Under the pieces are notes generated by a model. That model saw only the letters and a program-made list of their open reading frames with translations, made no database searches and had not been told where the DNA came from. Below are positions 1 to 7,311 of a DNA stretch of 52,297 bases, in pieces (position 1 is the stretch's first letter; every line of letters starts with the position of its first letter). This DNA comes from JAWUVP01 sp034112285 (GTDB lineage: Bacteria > Pseudomonadota > Gammaproteobacteria > JABDGN01), in NCBI GenBank assembly GCA_034112285.1, contig JAWUVP010000040.1:1-52297 (forward strand). The letters are read 5' to 3'. Both the position numbers and the translations under genes were made by a program.

Positions 1-340
1 ACACCATGTGGTCGTGCTGGCGCACCACCGGGAAGCCTTCGGCTTTGACGTTATGCGAACCTTCCAAGAACGTAGCTTTGCCACCAATACTGCCCGATGT
101 AATGCCCAGCATTAAGCCTCCTTCATCGCCGGTGGATTTGCAAAATTCAGATTGCATCGTGGCAATGGGGTAGCCGTTGACTTTAACGCTGCGGGCGGTT
201 TTTATCAGGTCTTCAGATTTGGCGAGATTTTTGAAGGGAATGGGCACGCCATACGGTGGAGTGAGACACACGTCTAGGGTGTGAAGCTTGCCCAGGCTGT
301 TTTGATGGACGACGGTTTTTCCGTTGATGATCACGGCCAT
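1..340 (-). CDS. DUF4150 (PAAR-like) domain protein, C-terminus cut by window edge
   Basis: The reading frame starts at an ATG (340-338) behind a clear AAAGGAG Shine-Dalgarno and runs off the left edge, so only about the first 113 residues are visible. The N-terminus reads MAVIINGKTVVHQ and continues with a TPPYGVPIPF segment and a later TSGSIGGKATF segment. This glycine-rich layout is that of DUF4150, the PAAR-like family that caps type VI secretion spikes or heads polymorphic toxins. It lies downstream of, and on the same strand as, the ankyrin and repressor genes but has its own promoter. Whether a C-terminal toxin follows cannot be seen. The family call is by recognition of the pattern, not by a search. 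Confidence 0.75.
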   Translation of the reverse strand, partial: MAVIINGKTVVHQNSLGKLHTLDVCLTPPYGVPIPFKNLAKSEDLIKTARSVKVNGYPIATMQSEFCKSTGDEGGLMLGITSGSIGGKATFLEGSHNVKAEGFPVVRQHDHMV

Positions 341-427
341 ATTGGTCTCCTTTGTTGCGCGCACCTTCTTTGAAGGAAGCACTTTCAATGCTTATTTGCA
401 TTAAAGTTATTTACTTCAATAATTCGA

Positions 428-456
428 AGTATAGAGTTGTATTTTTATGATTGCAA
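428..456 (-). promoter_or_regulatory. sigma70-type promoter of the DUF4150 gene
   Basis: On the minus strand a TTGCAA (-35, 456-451) is separated by 17 bp from TATACT (-10, 433-428). It would start transcription near 421 and give a leader of about 80 nt. This suggests the DUF4150 gene can be transcribed independently of the upstream ankyrin gene. Confidence 0.55.
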
Positions 457-554
457 CTTTATTTTTTGCATTTATTGGGGTGGGGAAGGTTTTTAATGCA
501 GTAAAAATATTTTGTATTGCTAATGGACGACAAGAAAATGCAAAGGATTTAAGT

Positions 555-1211
555 TTACATTTTGTTGCGCATTATTTCCACGAGTTCACTATGACCTGCC
601 TCAATGGCATTTTCATATGCGATGTGTACTTCTTCAGTTGAGTAAATGTTTAAATCCATAAGAAAAATCACTACGTCTATTTGAGCTTCGTAAGCTGCCC
701 AATCTAATGAGTTGAATTCAAAACGGTCTTTTATTTTAGGATCTGCTTTATGCTTTAGTAATATTTTAAGTGCAGCTAGGTTGCCTAAATAGCAGGCCCA
801 AATGAGGGCGGAAGCGTTATCATCATCTTGATTTTCAGTGTCCGCATTGGCAAGTAATAAGCTTTCAATAATTGAGGGGCTTACATTTTTATAAGTTGAG
901 TAATGCAGGGGGGAGCGAGCACGGCGTGTTTTGATGTTGGCACTACAGCCTATTGAAAGTAAATACTCAACAATCTCGATATGGTTTAGTTTCACCGCTA
1001 TATGCAGTAGGCCTTCGTGCTCTTCATTGTATGCCCGCAGTGCTAAGCCCGATAAAGTATGTAGCGTTGCGTTTGTTTCAATGTATTTTTTTGTTTGCGC
1101 GAGATCATTTAGTTCCACGGCTTTTAATAATTTTTGATTAGTGTGTATCGTCTGTTTTCTTGTGGCGAGCGTTTGTTGTAATTTTTTGTCGTGTAAGTTT
1201 AGCGCATCCAT
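555..1211 (-). CDS. Ankyrin-repeat protein
   Basis: The 218-aa protein has an N-terminal helical segment of about 65 residues and then about four ankyrin repeats at roughly residues 67-95, 99-128, 133-161 and 167-197. Recognisable repeat cores include GLLHIAVKLNHIEIVEYLL, SPLHYSTYKN and ALIWACYLGNLAALKILL. There is no signal peptide or membrane segment, so it is probably cytosolic or secreted by a dedicated system. Ankyrin repeats bind proteins, and the partner here is unknown. The ATG lies 3 bp after the stop codon of the upstream XRE-type regulator, so the two are almost certainly co-transcribed. Ankyrin proteins are frequent effectors in Legionella and Coxiella, but the pairing with a repressor suggests an immunity or signalling role is equally possible. 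Confidence 0.85.
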   Translation of the reverse strand: MDALNLHDKKLQQTLATRKQTIHTNQKLLKAVELNDLAQTKKYIETNATLHTLSGLALRAYNEEHEGLLHIAVKLNHIEIVEYLLSIGCSANIKTRRARSPLHYSTYKNVSPSIIESLLLANADTENQDDDNASALIWACYLGNLAALKILLKHKADPKIKDRFEFNSLDWAAYEAQIDVVIFLMDLNIYSTEEVHIAYENAIEAGHSELVEIMRNKM

Positions 1212-1214
1212 TGA

Positions 1215-1865
1215 TCACTTCTCCTGATGTGGCGTTAACCATTGGACCACTGTGCCAACTTCGATTATTGTATTTTCACCTTGTTGATACTTTTGTTCTA
1301 AGTTTAAAGATTGATATATTTTTTCCATACCATTGATAATACATTTTGTTAACACAGGGTTGTTATCAATTATGGCAAGCACATAATCGCTATCTAATGA
1401 TTTTTTTTCAGGTTCAACAATAATTCTAGTTTTATTATAAAAGGGGGTGCCTAATGATGACTGCCCAATAATAAGAGCAAAAGCTAATTGACTAACGTTA
1501 TCAATTGATACCGTCCAGTGATTCCAGTTTTCAAAATTTAGGCTGGCGGTAATTTCTTTTGCTTTAGTGACTTGTTCCCAGTGTAATACAGGGACTTGTA
1601 ATAGAATATTTTTATTGTCGAAACTGTGACCTTCATCATTACTTTGGAGTTGTAATGGCTTTTCACCTACCAGCTCATCCAAGCTAATATTAAAAAATTT
1701 GGCAATGGGTTTTAGTGTTGATAAGCGTGGGTCATTGTTTGAGCTAACCAGCAAACGGTTTATGGTTGAGACTGACAGGCCAAGTTCTTGCGACAAATTT
1801 TCTATGGTTAAATAGTTTTTTTGCATCAAATACTTAATGACATCACTTTTCGAACGCTCGGCCAT
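1215..1865 (-). CDS. XRE-family regulator with LexA/S24-like C-terminal domain
   Basis: The protein has 216 aa. Residues about 10-66 form a Cro/CI-type helix-turn-helix (LTIENLSQELGLSVSTINRL) followed by a linker. Residues about 120-205 look like a LexA/CI S24 domain. A Ser pair at 136-137 (GQSSLGTPF) sits where the catalytic Ser of the S-M motif lies, and Lys174 (PVLTKCII) sits where the general-base Lys lies. If the dyad is functional, the protein could self-cleave or respond to a signal like phage repressors; this is inference. It is the first gene of an operon with the ankyrin gene and is divergent from two small genes, the usual arrangement of an autoregulated repressor. Confidence 0.8.
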   Translation of the reverse strand: MAERSKSDVIKYLMQKNYLTIENLSQELGLSVSTINRLLVSSNNDPRLSTLKPIAKFFNISLDELVGEKPLQLQSNDEGHSFDNKNILLQVPVLHWEQVTKAKEITASLNFENWNHWTVSIDNVSQLAFALIIGQSSLGTPFYNKTRIIVEPEKKSLDSDYVLAIIDNNPVLTKCIINGMEKIYQSLNLEQKYQQGENTIIEVGTVVQWLTPHQEK

Positions 1866-1911
1866 GAGACTCCCTTAATTCACCCCATCATATCAAATAG
1901 ATTGAAGCTTT

Positions 1912-1940
1912 AGAATAGCATGCGCATGTTTCTTAAGCAA
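1912..1940 (-). promoter_or_regulatory. Promoter of the repressor-ankyrin operon with palindromic candidate operator
   Basis: On the minus strand TTGCTT (1940-1935) and TATTCT (1917-1912) are spaced by 17 bp. The spacer contains the perfect palindrome CATGCGCATG at 1919-1928. A dimeric repressor bound there would block RNA polymerase, so this is a plausible autoregulatory operator. Confidence 0.5.
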
Positions 1941-1958
1941 AATTAAATGGATTAAAAG

Positions 1959-1987
1959 TTGACAGCAAGCTCACATAAGAATATATT
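1959..1987 (+). promoter_or_regulatory. Strong sigma70 promoter for the two small plus-strand genes
   Basis: A perfect TTGACA (1959-1964) is followed after 17 bp by TATATT (1982-1987), with a second TATAAT at 1993-1998. The leader to the first gene is about 160 nt and contains two copies of GCCGATTA. It diverges from the repressor promoter, with the palindrome at 1919-1928 just upstream. Confidence 0.65.
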
Positions 1988-2152
1988 TTAGCTATAATAA
2001 ATCTTAAAAGAAACAGGCGGGTGCCGATTAAGGTGTTATTTGAATGATTTCAATGAGTTAAAGAGGACACACCCAAACAATGCGTCTTCGCCGATTATAA
2101 TAATAAAAAGTGACGAGGGCCGTGTCTTTACGTATTTAAAAAGGAGACCGGT

Positions 2153-2371
2153 ATGATAATTATTAACAATGAAGAGCTGATGGCGACTTCAACTTCATGT
2201 CACGCGGCATATACTCCAAGAGCGCGTGTTATTCCCCCTGAAAAAATTAATGGTGTTTACCTTCGGCTTGCTGAAGAGTTAATTGATACGCGCTTAGATG
2301 CGCCTGTGACAAAAGAGCGGGTGCGTTACTTGGCGGAGTCGATTCAAAAAATTGATGAAGATTGGAGCTGA
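2153..2371 (+). CDS. Small protein of unknown function
   Basis: The 72-aa protein starts at an ATG with an excellent AAGGAG site 6-7 nt upstream. The sequence is soluble, with an apparently disordered N-terminus and a charged helix in the C-terminal half (VYLRLAEELIDTRL, then VTKERVRYLAESIQKI). I do not recognise the family. It is the first gene after a strong promoter divergent from the XRE/S24-like regulator, and the HTH-like gene follows 73 nt later, so the two probably form an operon under that repressor. A role as a small regulator or partner of the next gene is possible but not shown. Confidence 0.65.
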   Translation: MIIINNEELMATSTSCHAAYTPRARVIPPEKINGVYLRLAEELIDTRLDAPVTKERVRYLAESIQKIDEDWS

Positions 2372-2444
2372 ACCCCCCCGCTTGTATGGATCTAATAATA
2401 ACACTGGGTATTAAATCAGTTAAATTAACAAAAGGAGAATGGTT

Positions 2445-2753
2445 GTGTCAAAGAAAAAAGATGACAAGAAAGATGATGGAAAAAAATCAAAATCACTGGA
2501 ATTTAAACCGGGTAATAAACCTTATTATGAATATGATGGTGTGGTGTTAAATGCTAATGTGCCTTGGAATGAGCTGATTGTTGAGCTTGTTGAGGCGCGT
2601 GTATCGGTTGTTAAAATTGCAACTTACGCGCAATGTTCTATTGCAACGATTATTCAATTAACGAAATATAATTTTGAAAACTTATCGTTTCGTTCTGGTG
2701 CGCGTATTGTTACATTGCATTCCATTCATCGGCCTGAGTTTTATGGCGCGTAA
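2445..2753 (+). CDS. Small helix-turn-helix-like protein
   Basis: The start chosen is GTG at 2445, which lies 7-8 nt after AAAGGAG; an in-frame ATG at 2439 is too close to that site to be used. The 102-aa product begins with a very lysine/aspartate-rich tail (SKKKDDKKDDGKK). The rest resembles a Cro/CI-like HTH: a WNELIVELVEARVSVVKIA helix pair, QCSIATIIQL as recognition helix, and a closing GARIVTLHS helix like those of phage-type regulators. The basic tail and HTH suggest DNA binding. It follows the 72-aa gene and ends just before the convergent ubiJ. The regulator call is inference from pattern. Confidence 0.65.
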   Translation: MSKKKDDKKDDGKKSKSLEFKPGNKPYYEYDGVVLNANVPWNELIVELVEARVSVVKIATYAQCSIATIIQLTKYNFENLSFRSGARIVTLHSIHRPEFYGA

Positions 2754-2770
2754 AGGTTATTAGATTCTTT

Positions 2771-2809
2771 CTCCCTTTTGCCTGTGTTGCGTATGCGGTG
2801 CAAAGGGAG
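2771..2809. terminator. Hairpin between convergent genes
   Basis: CTCCCTTTTGC (2771-2781) pairs with GCAAAGGGAG (2800-2809), with one bulged base and an 18-nt loop. It lies between the stops of the small HTH gene (+) and ubiJ (-). Neither side has a strong T-run, so intrinsic termination is uncertain. Confidence 0.35.
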
Positions 2810-2827
2810 CGTTCTGGGCTTGGCGTG

Positions 2828-3421
2828 TTAGTTTTGTGCTTCTAGCCTGCGTAACCGCGCCGCCACTCTGTCCACATCTCTATTCAGCTCGCGCACATCA
2901 TCACTAAAATCTTTAACTTGCTGTTTATCGGGCAATAGCTGGGCTTCGTAGTATAAATATTCTTTTGAATTATCTTTAAAGCTAGCCGCGGCTTTTCCTA
3001 GCCAGTGCTTGGCTTTGCGTGCAGTGTCGTGTAATTTAAAGGCTAACGCATCGCCGGTGTAAGGGGCTAATTGTGCTACCCAGTCTATGTCCAATTGGGC
3101 GAATAAAATCTTAAAGGCTTCCACGCTGTGCATATCACCGGAGATGGTGAGGTCTTTGGCAACTTTGGCTTTGCTAAGGCCCATGTTAATGAGTGATTGC
3201 AGCGGGCCGCTGATGGTGGCATCTGCTTCGCCGCGTAAGCTTGGCATAATGCGCACGTGTTGGTTTTCAAATAACCAATAGAAATTTAATGCGGGGTCTT
3301 GAATGCTTAGGTGAATAACTTGACCTTCTAGCGTTTGCAGGCGTTCGGCGCTATCTGCATCGCGTGTCAGCATAAAGTTGACAGTTTTTTCTAATGTGGC
3401 GCAAACAGCGGTGTGTAGCAT
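2828..3421 (-). CDS. ubiJ: Ubiquinone biosynthesis accessory factor UbiJ
   Basis: The 197-aa protein has an SCP2 lipid-binding domain in its first 110 residues (ALNFYWLFENQHVRI, then GEADATISGPLQSL) and a C-terminal coiled coil (DDVRELNRDVDRVAARLRRL), the standard UbiJ architecture. UbiJ is known to hold ubiquinone intermediates for the Ubi complex. Its ATG overlaps the ubiE stop codon by one base (TGATG), so translation is coupled. In many gammaproteobacteria ubiB follows directly; here the next gene is a convergent HTH-like gene, so ubiB has moved elsewhere. Confidence 0.9.
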   Translation of the reverse strand: MLHTAVCATLEKTVNFMLTRDADSAERLQTLEGQVIHLSIQDPALNFYWLFENQHVRIMPSLRGEADATISGPLQSLINMGLSKAKVAKDLTISGDMHSVEAFKILFAQLDIDWVAQLAPYTGDALAFKLHDTARKAKHWLGKAAASFKDNSKEYLYYEAQLLPDKQQVKDFSDDVRELNRDVDRVAARLRRLEAQN

Positions 3422-4176
3422 CAGTACTTGTAGCCTATGTGCAGGGCAACCACGCCATCGGTTAAATTGTGATATTCCACTTCGTCAAAGCCAGCATCTT
3501 GCATCATGGTTTTTAAGGTCTCTTGGTCGGGATGCATGCGAATTGATTCGGCGAGGTATTGATAGCTAGATTCATCTTGGGCCACGAACTTGCCAATTTT
3601 TGGCAGGATGTTGAACGAGTAAAAATCGTAGGCTTTGTTCATCAAATCGGATTTAGGTTTCGAAAATTCTAATATCATAGCGCGGCCACCGGGCTTGGTG
3701 GTGCGTAGCATTTCGCGCAGGGCGGCGTCTTTATTGGTGACGTTGCGCAGGCCAAAGGCAATGGTTATGCAATCAAAGCTATCATCGGCAAATGGCAGGC
3801 ATTCGGCGTTGGCTTGCACAAAATCTATTTTGTTAACAATGCCGTTATCAATTAGTTTGTCGCGCCCGGCTTCGAGCATGGAGGCATTGATGTCGGCGAG
3901 AATGACTTGGCCGTCATCGCCCACCATTTTTGAGAATTTTGCGGCTAAATCGCCGGTGCCACCGGCTAAATCTAGCACGCTATGGCCTTTGCGTACGCCG
4001 CTTTTATCTAGGGTGAAACGCTTCCATAGGCGGTGCACGCCAAAAGACATAAGATCGTTCATTATGTCGTATTTGCTGGCGACGGAGTGGAATACCTCGG
4101 CGACTTTATTGACTTTGTCGGATACAGGCACTTGTTTGTAGCCAAAATGCGTGGTTTTTTCAGGTTTGTTGCTCAT
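3421..4176 (-). CDS. ubiE: Ubiquinone/menaquinone C-methyltransferase UbiE
   Basis: The 251-aa protein matches the usual UbiE length. It opens with the family signature KTTHFGYKQV and has the SAM-binding loop VLDLAGGTGDLA at about residues 68-79, then FGLRNVTN and the late YQYLAESI motif. UbiE methylates the C2 position of demethoxy-ubiquinol (and demethylmenaquinol where present). The ATG at 4176 is preferred over a GTG six bases upstream because that GTG lies inside the AGAGG ribosome-binding site. It is the first gene of the ubiE-ubiJ operon. Confidence 0.97.
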   Translation of the reverse strand: MSNKPEKTTHFGYKQVPVSDKVNKVAEVFHSVASKYDIMNDLMSFGVHRLWKRFTLDKSGVRKGHSVLDLAGGTGDLAAKFSKMVGDDGQVILADINASMLEAGRDKLIDNGIVNKIDFVQANAECLPFADDSFDCITIAFGLRNVTNKDAALREMLRTTKPGGRAMILEFSKPKSDLMNKAYDFYSFNILPKIGKFVAQDESSYQYLAESIRMHPDQETLKTMMQDAGFDEVEYHNLTDGVVALHIGYKY

Positions 4177-4256
4177 GCGCACCTCTGTTTAAAGGGGGGA
4201 TTATACGGCAAAAAAGCCGCGCTCACCATGGTTTGTTCCTATGGCTGGAAAGCATC

Positions 4257-4990
4257 TTACCCATATTGAAAGAAAGCAGGAGTATAAAGACAAGCAACGG
4301 CTTTGCTGCGTAAGCCTATGTATAAATAGGGAGCGTGAAAGAAAAAGGTTTCCACGGTGTCGGGCAGTTTTTCGGTTGCGGTGCTTTCGAGTTTTGAGTT
4401 TAAACCGTGTAGGATGTTTGCTTCATCAACCACGGCGTAAAAACGTCGACCGTCTTCTGCAATGAAACTTGTAATGTTACTTAATGTTTTTTTCAAATTA
4501 TTTTCGACTTGTGGGACGGCAGTGTAATCTACCGTTGAGACTGAAGTTAGTTTTATACAGCCACTTGCGTCCCCAGATAGTAGCCAAGCGCTATCACCGG
4601 TTTCAACATAAGAAAAAAGACAGGTTATCAGCGCGGGATGTCTCATCATAGTTGTCTCGGGTTGAGTGTTGGTTGCGTGGCGCAGGTAGATGAGGTCTTC
4701 AGTAGCATAGAGCAAGAACTAGCTAGAGCATTTTTTAATATGAATTGGCGGTTCGTAAAAAATAGGTTTGTCAGGCTTGCGTGGGTATTGTGCAATGCAA
4801 AGCAGAGCTTTTTTATCAGACATTAGGATTGCAGGTGCTGAGGGTTTTACCTGGTGTAAATTTATAAGCCAGAAATGCCGGGTTTTTATTCGTTGCGAGT
4901 ATATGTCTCGTAAAGAGCAACGCTTTTAGCTGGGCATTTTTTAATGGAATATGTGACGCCGCCAGCGGTGAATGTTTTATCTTGTTTCAT
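4257..4990 (-). pseudogene. Decayed propeller-like protein gene
   Basis: An ATG at 4990 behind AAAGG opens a frame reading MKQDKTFTAGGVTYSIKK that stops after 34 codons near 4886. The neighbouring frame then continues sensibly (NPAFLAYKFTPGKTLS) to a stop near 4816. A third frame carries DKKALLCIAQYPRKPDKP, meets an in-frame TAG near 4719, and continues without interruption to 4257 (LLSGDASGCIKL, GRRFYAVVDE). At least two frameshifts and one nonsense codon therefore interrupt one ancestral gene of about 240 codons. The segments IKKCPAKSVALYET and IKKCSS-FLLYATED look like repeats of a beta-propeller blade. The ancestral function is unknown; it may be kin to the propeller-Fic gene next door. 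Confidence 0.7.
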
Positions 4991-5088
4991 GGCTGGAGAC
5001 CTTTGCGTTATAGGTTGAATAGACAGTTTATTAATCAGGCCTTATAAAAAGCATTCATTATGTTTTAATGAGATTATATCTATCGAGG

Positions 5089-5105
5089 CTTAAGGAAACC
5101 TTAAG
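5089..5105. repeat. Short hairpin in the pseudogene/Fic intergenic region
   Basis: CTTAAGG-AAA-CCTTAAG is a perfect 7-bp stem. It lies in the 321-bp stretch 4991-5311 that separates the decayed gene from the Fic-like gene. Apart from this and the promoter at 5187-5215 I see nothing coding in that stretch. No T-run follows on either strand. Confidence 0.4.
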
Positions 5106-5170
5106 ATAGAAGATATTAAGATTAACGCCCAAATTTAATTCGCTAAAATATAACTTTTCGATAGGTTATA

Positions 5171-5215
5171 GACATTGTGCTCGATTTTGACAATGTCCTG
5201 GGCTGATGGTACTTT
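5171..5215 (+). promoter_or_regulatory. Promoter of the Fic-like gene with overlapping inverted repeat
   Basis: TTGACA (5187-5192) and TACTTT (5210-5215) are spaced by 17 bp. The inverted repeat GACATTGT (5171-5178) / ACAATGTC (5190-5197) covers the -35 box, as a repressor operator would. Predicted leader to the ATG at 5312 is about 90 nt. Confidence 0.5.
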
Positions 5216-5311
5216 AGCGGAGCTTGCCCTGGTTATCCTTGCGCTGTTGATTTCAATTTGTGTATGGGATATAAAAATAATAACCCCAACCATTAAGTCA
5301 TAAAAACAAAA

Positions 5312-7267
5312 ATGAAATACCATCTTCGCGAACCTAGTTATCTTGTTGATTGTGATTTACAGCAGTACGACTCATATTATTTTCTCAGCAAGCATTTGAT
5401 TATTCTGGGGGTTAAAGGTTGTGTGTTGACGTTGCAGGCTTTAGGACAAGATGTTGGGCCTAATCATTCACATTCATTTCCTTTTCCCATTAGCAATGTG
5501 GATGTTTCGCCTGATCAGCGTTTCTTTGTTATTGAAACGGCACTTGGTCTCGATTTTTTTGAGTATCAAACATCTTATAGTCATTGTGTAGAAGATGATG
5601 AATTTGGCATTTGCTTGACTTATCGTTGGCGTGCAGCAGGGGAAAGGTTTTTTGCACATTTTATTGAAGGCCCCGAGTTGTGGTATGCTTATGTTAGGTC
5701 TTGTGGTGGGAGGTCATTTTCATATGATTTCAATTTAAACACATTAAGGTGTGTTAATGAAAACTGTCGTTTGGATTTGCAGGAAATTTGTCGCCGACCT
5801 GAATTCACAGATAAAAAATATTTGGCCCAACTTTTATATGGAAAAAAGTCACCGAGCATGAGGTCAGAAATGACCAGGCTGCTTGAGCGAAATGAGACAG
5901 AGTTGCGCTGCTGGTTTTTGGCGGAACATGTTTTTGTTTATGGCAAGGAAGAGTTGTATTATTGGAATAGAGATAAGCTTGCTGCTAAAGGGGTTTGGCG
6001 TATTTCTGGGATTGAAATGCTTGCGCTCTCACCTCAACATGATTTGTTATTAATCACTAAAAACAAAAGTATTTTTCTTTACCAGTTTCCAAGCATGAGG
6101 TGTTGTGCTGAGATAGTGCTTGATTTCGATGTTAAGTGCGCTAAGTTTGTTGCTGACGATGAGATTTATGTGTTTGAAATGAATGGACGTGTGTCGCGTT
6201 ACCTTACGCCAAAAATAAAAGTAAATCTTTATTTGAAGTATTGCTGGCAAAACTTCGGGTTGTTTTTGCATGACACCTTGGGATGCTTATTTATTGATTA
6301 CTGCAAATGGAATCGCTTCTATTTGACTGAGCACGTTCAGTTTGCGAGGATAATACGCGATAATTATTTTGACTTGAACGAGCCGGGTTATAAATTTGCA
6401 ATGTTGCGAGCCTTTGAACACATGGGTAACTGCTTAAGTCAAAACAAAACTTTTAATGTTAAATTTTTATTAGACGTGTATTGTCTGGCAACGCAGGGCG
6501 TTGCAAAGATGATTTCTAAATCTAAAAAAATCACACCTGCTCAAATGTCTGTTTTTTTTGCCGGTAACGATCATTTTTGCATGACGACGCAGGGCTTTGA
6601 AGATTTGCTGGAATCTGACTATGTGAAGGTTGTTGTTAAAGATAGCCCGATTGAAACTAAAAAAACGCTAGCAGAGAATTGCACGCAAGGCGTCAATATT
6701 GTGAAAGAGCCTGTGTCTTGGCTCTATGCTACAGTGATGGTGGATCCAGACAATGCAAACATGTTTTTTTTAGGTATTGATTTAGGAGATTTACTGGCCG
6801 GTAAGGATGAGGCGATCATCTGCATGGAGTTGGACACTATTATTGCTAAGCATTTTGCGGTTATTAAAGATAAAAAAACGCAATTTGAAAAGCTCGTGGT
6901 GCTTGCCAAGTTATTGCGAACTTTGAACCTTCTTCATTTTGTGGGCGATGGCAATGGTCGGATGATGCTTATTGCAATGCTATTTTGTTTGCATAAGCTT
7001 GGTTTACCCCCTACTTTATTATTTTCACCTTTTGATATGCTGCTGATGGGGGCTGAAGAATTTGCACTTGAAATGTTAAAGGGTTTTAATCGACTTAAGC
7101 GGGTTGATCAAGCTAATTATCAAAAAGTTTTTGATGAGTTTAGTACGGAGTACCGCAAAAAAGCTAAGCATTCTCTACTAGATAGTGTCGATGATGAAGG
7201 CTTTGTTGGTAATAAGTTGCAACATTTACTTTCTAAGCTAAAAGATCTTCCCGATCCACTTGTTTGA
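5312..7267 (+). CDS. Large protein with propeller-like N-terminus and Fic-like C-terminal domain
   Basis: The 651-aa protein has no signal peptide. The first ~320 residues show alternating beta-strand repeats typical of propellers (NVDVSPDQRFFVIETALG, MLALSPQHDLLLITKNKSIF, KCAKFVADDEIYVFEMNG). The C-terminal ~160 residues contain a Fic-like core: LLHFVGDGNGRMMLIAM, with His542 and the GNGR loop ending at Arg550. The classical motif is HPFx(D/E)GNGR; here H, the acidic residue and GNGR are kept, but Pro-Phe is replaced by Phe-Val. Fic proteins usually transfer AMP or another nucleotide moiety to target proteins. No inhibitory helix is evident to me. The start lacks a strong ribosome site. An effector role is plausible in this context but not shown. 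Confidence 0.75.
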   Translation: MKYHLREPSYLVDCDLQQYDSYYFLSKHLIILGVKGCVLTLQALGQDVGPNHSHSFPFPISNVDVSPDQRFFVIETALGLDFFEYQTSYSHCVEDDEFGICLTYRWRAAGERFFAHFIEGPELWYAYVRSCGGRSFSYDFNLNTLRCVNENCRLDLQEICRRPEFTDKKYLAQLLYGKKSPSMRSEMTRLLERNETELRCWFLAEHVFVYGKEELYYWNRDKLAAKGVWRISGIEMLALSPQHDLLLITKNKSIFLYQFPSMRCCAEIVLDFDVKCAKFVADDEIYVFEMNGRVSRYLTPKIKVNLYLKYCWQNFGLFLHDTLGCLFIDYCKWNRFYLTEHVQFARIIRDNYFDLNEPGYKFAMLRAFEHMGNCLSQNKTFNVKFLLDVYCLATQGVAKMISKSKKITPAQMSVFFAGNDHFCMTTQGFEDLLESDYVKVVVKDSPIETKKTLAENCTQGVNIVKEPVSWLYATVMVDPDNANMFFLGIDLGDLLAGKDEAIICMELDTIIAKHFAVIKDKKTQFEKLVVLAKLLRTLNLLHFVGDGNGRMMLIAMLFCLHKLGLPPTLLFSPFDMLLMGAEEFALEMLKGFNRLKRVDQANYQKVFDEFSTEYRKKAKHSLLDSVDDEGFVGNKLQHLLSKLKDLPDPLV

Positions 7268-7292
7268 GCTCTAACGTGGTGGAGCGGGAAAA

Positions 7293-7311
7293 CCGCTATA
7301 AAATATAGCGG
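7293..7311 (-). terminator. Hairpin overlapping the hslU stop codon
   Basis: On the minus strand CCGCTATA-TTT-TATAGCGG forms an 8-bp stem followed by TTTTCCC. The TAG stop of hslU (7298-7296) lies inside the 3' arm of the stem. Likely a weak intrinsic terminator of the hslVU operon. Confidence 0.45.

Noticed and set aside
447..641. 64-codon plus-strand reading frame
   Set aside because: No ribosome site, and its second part is antisense to the ankyrin gene.
2362..2550. 62-codon plus-strand frame over the start of the HTH-like gene
   Set aside because: It has no ribosome site and its composition is poor; the other frame has a clear site and HTH-like sequence.
3635..4141. 168-codon frame antisense to ubiE
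   Set aside because: It is a mirror of the strongly conserved ubiE gene and has no family likeness.
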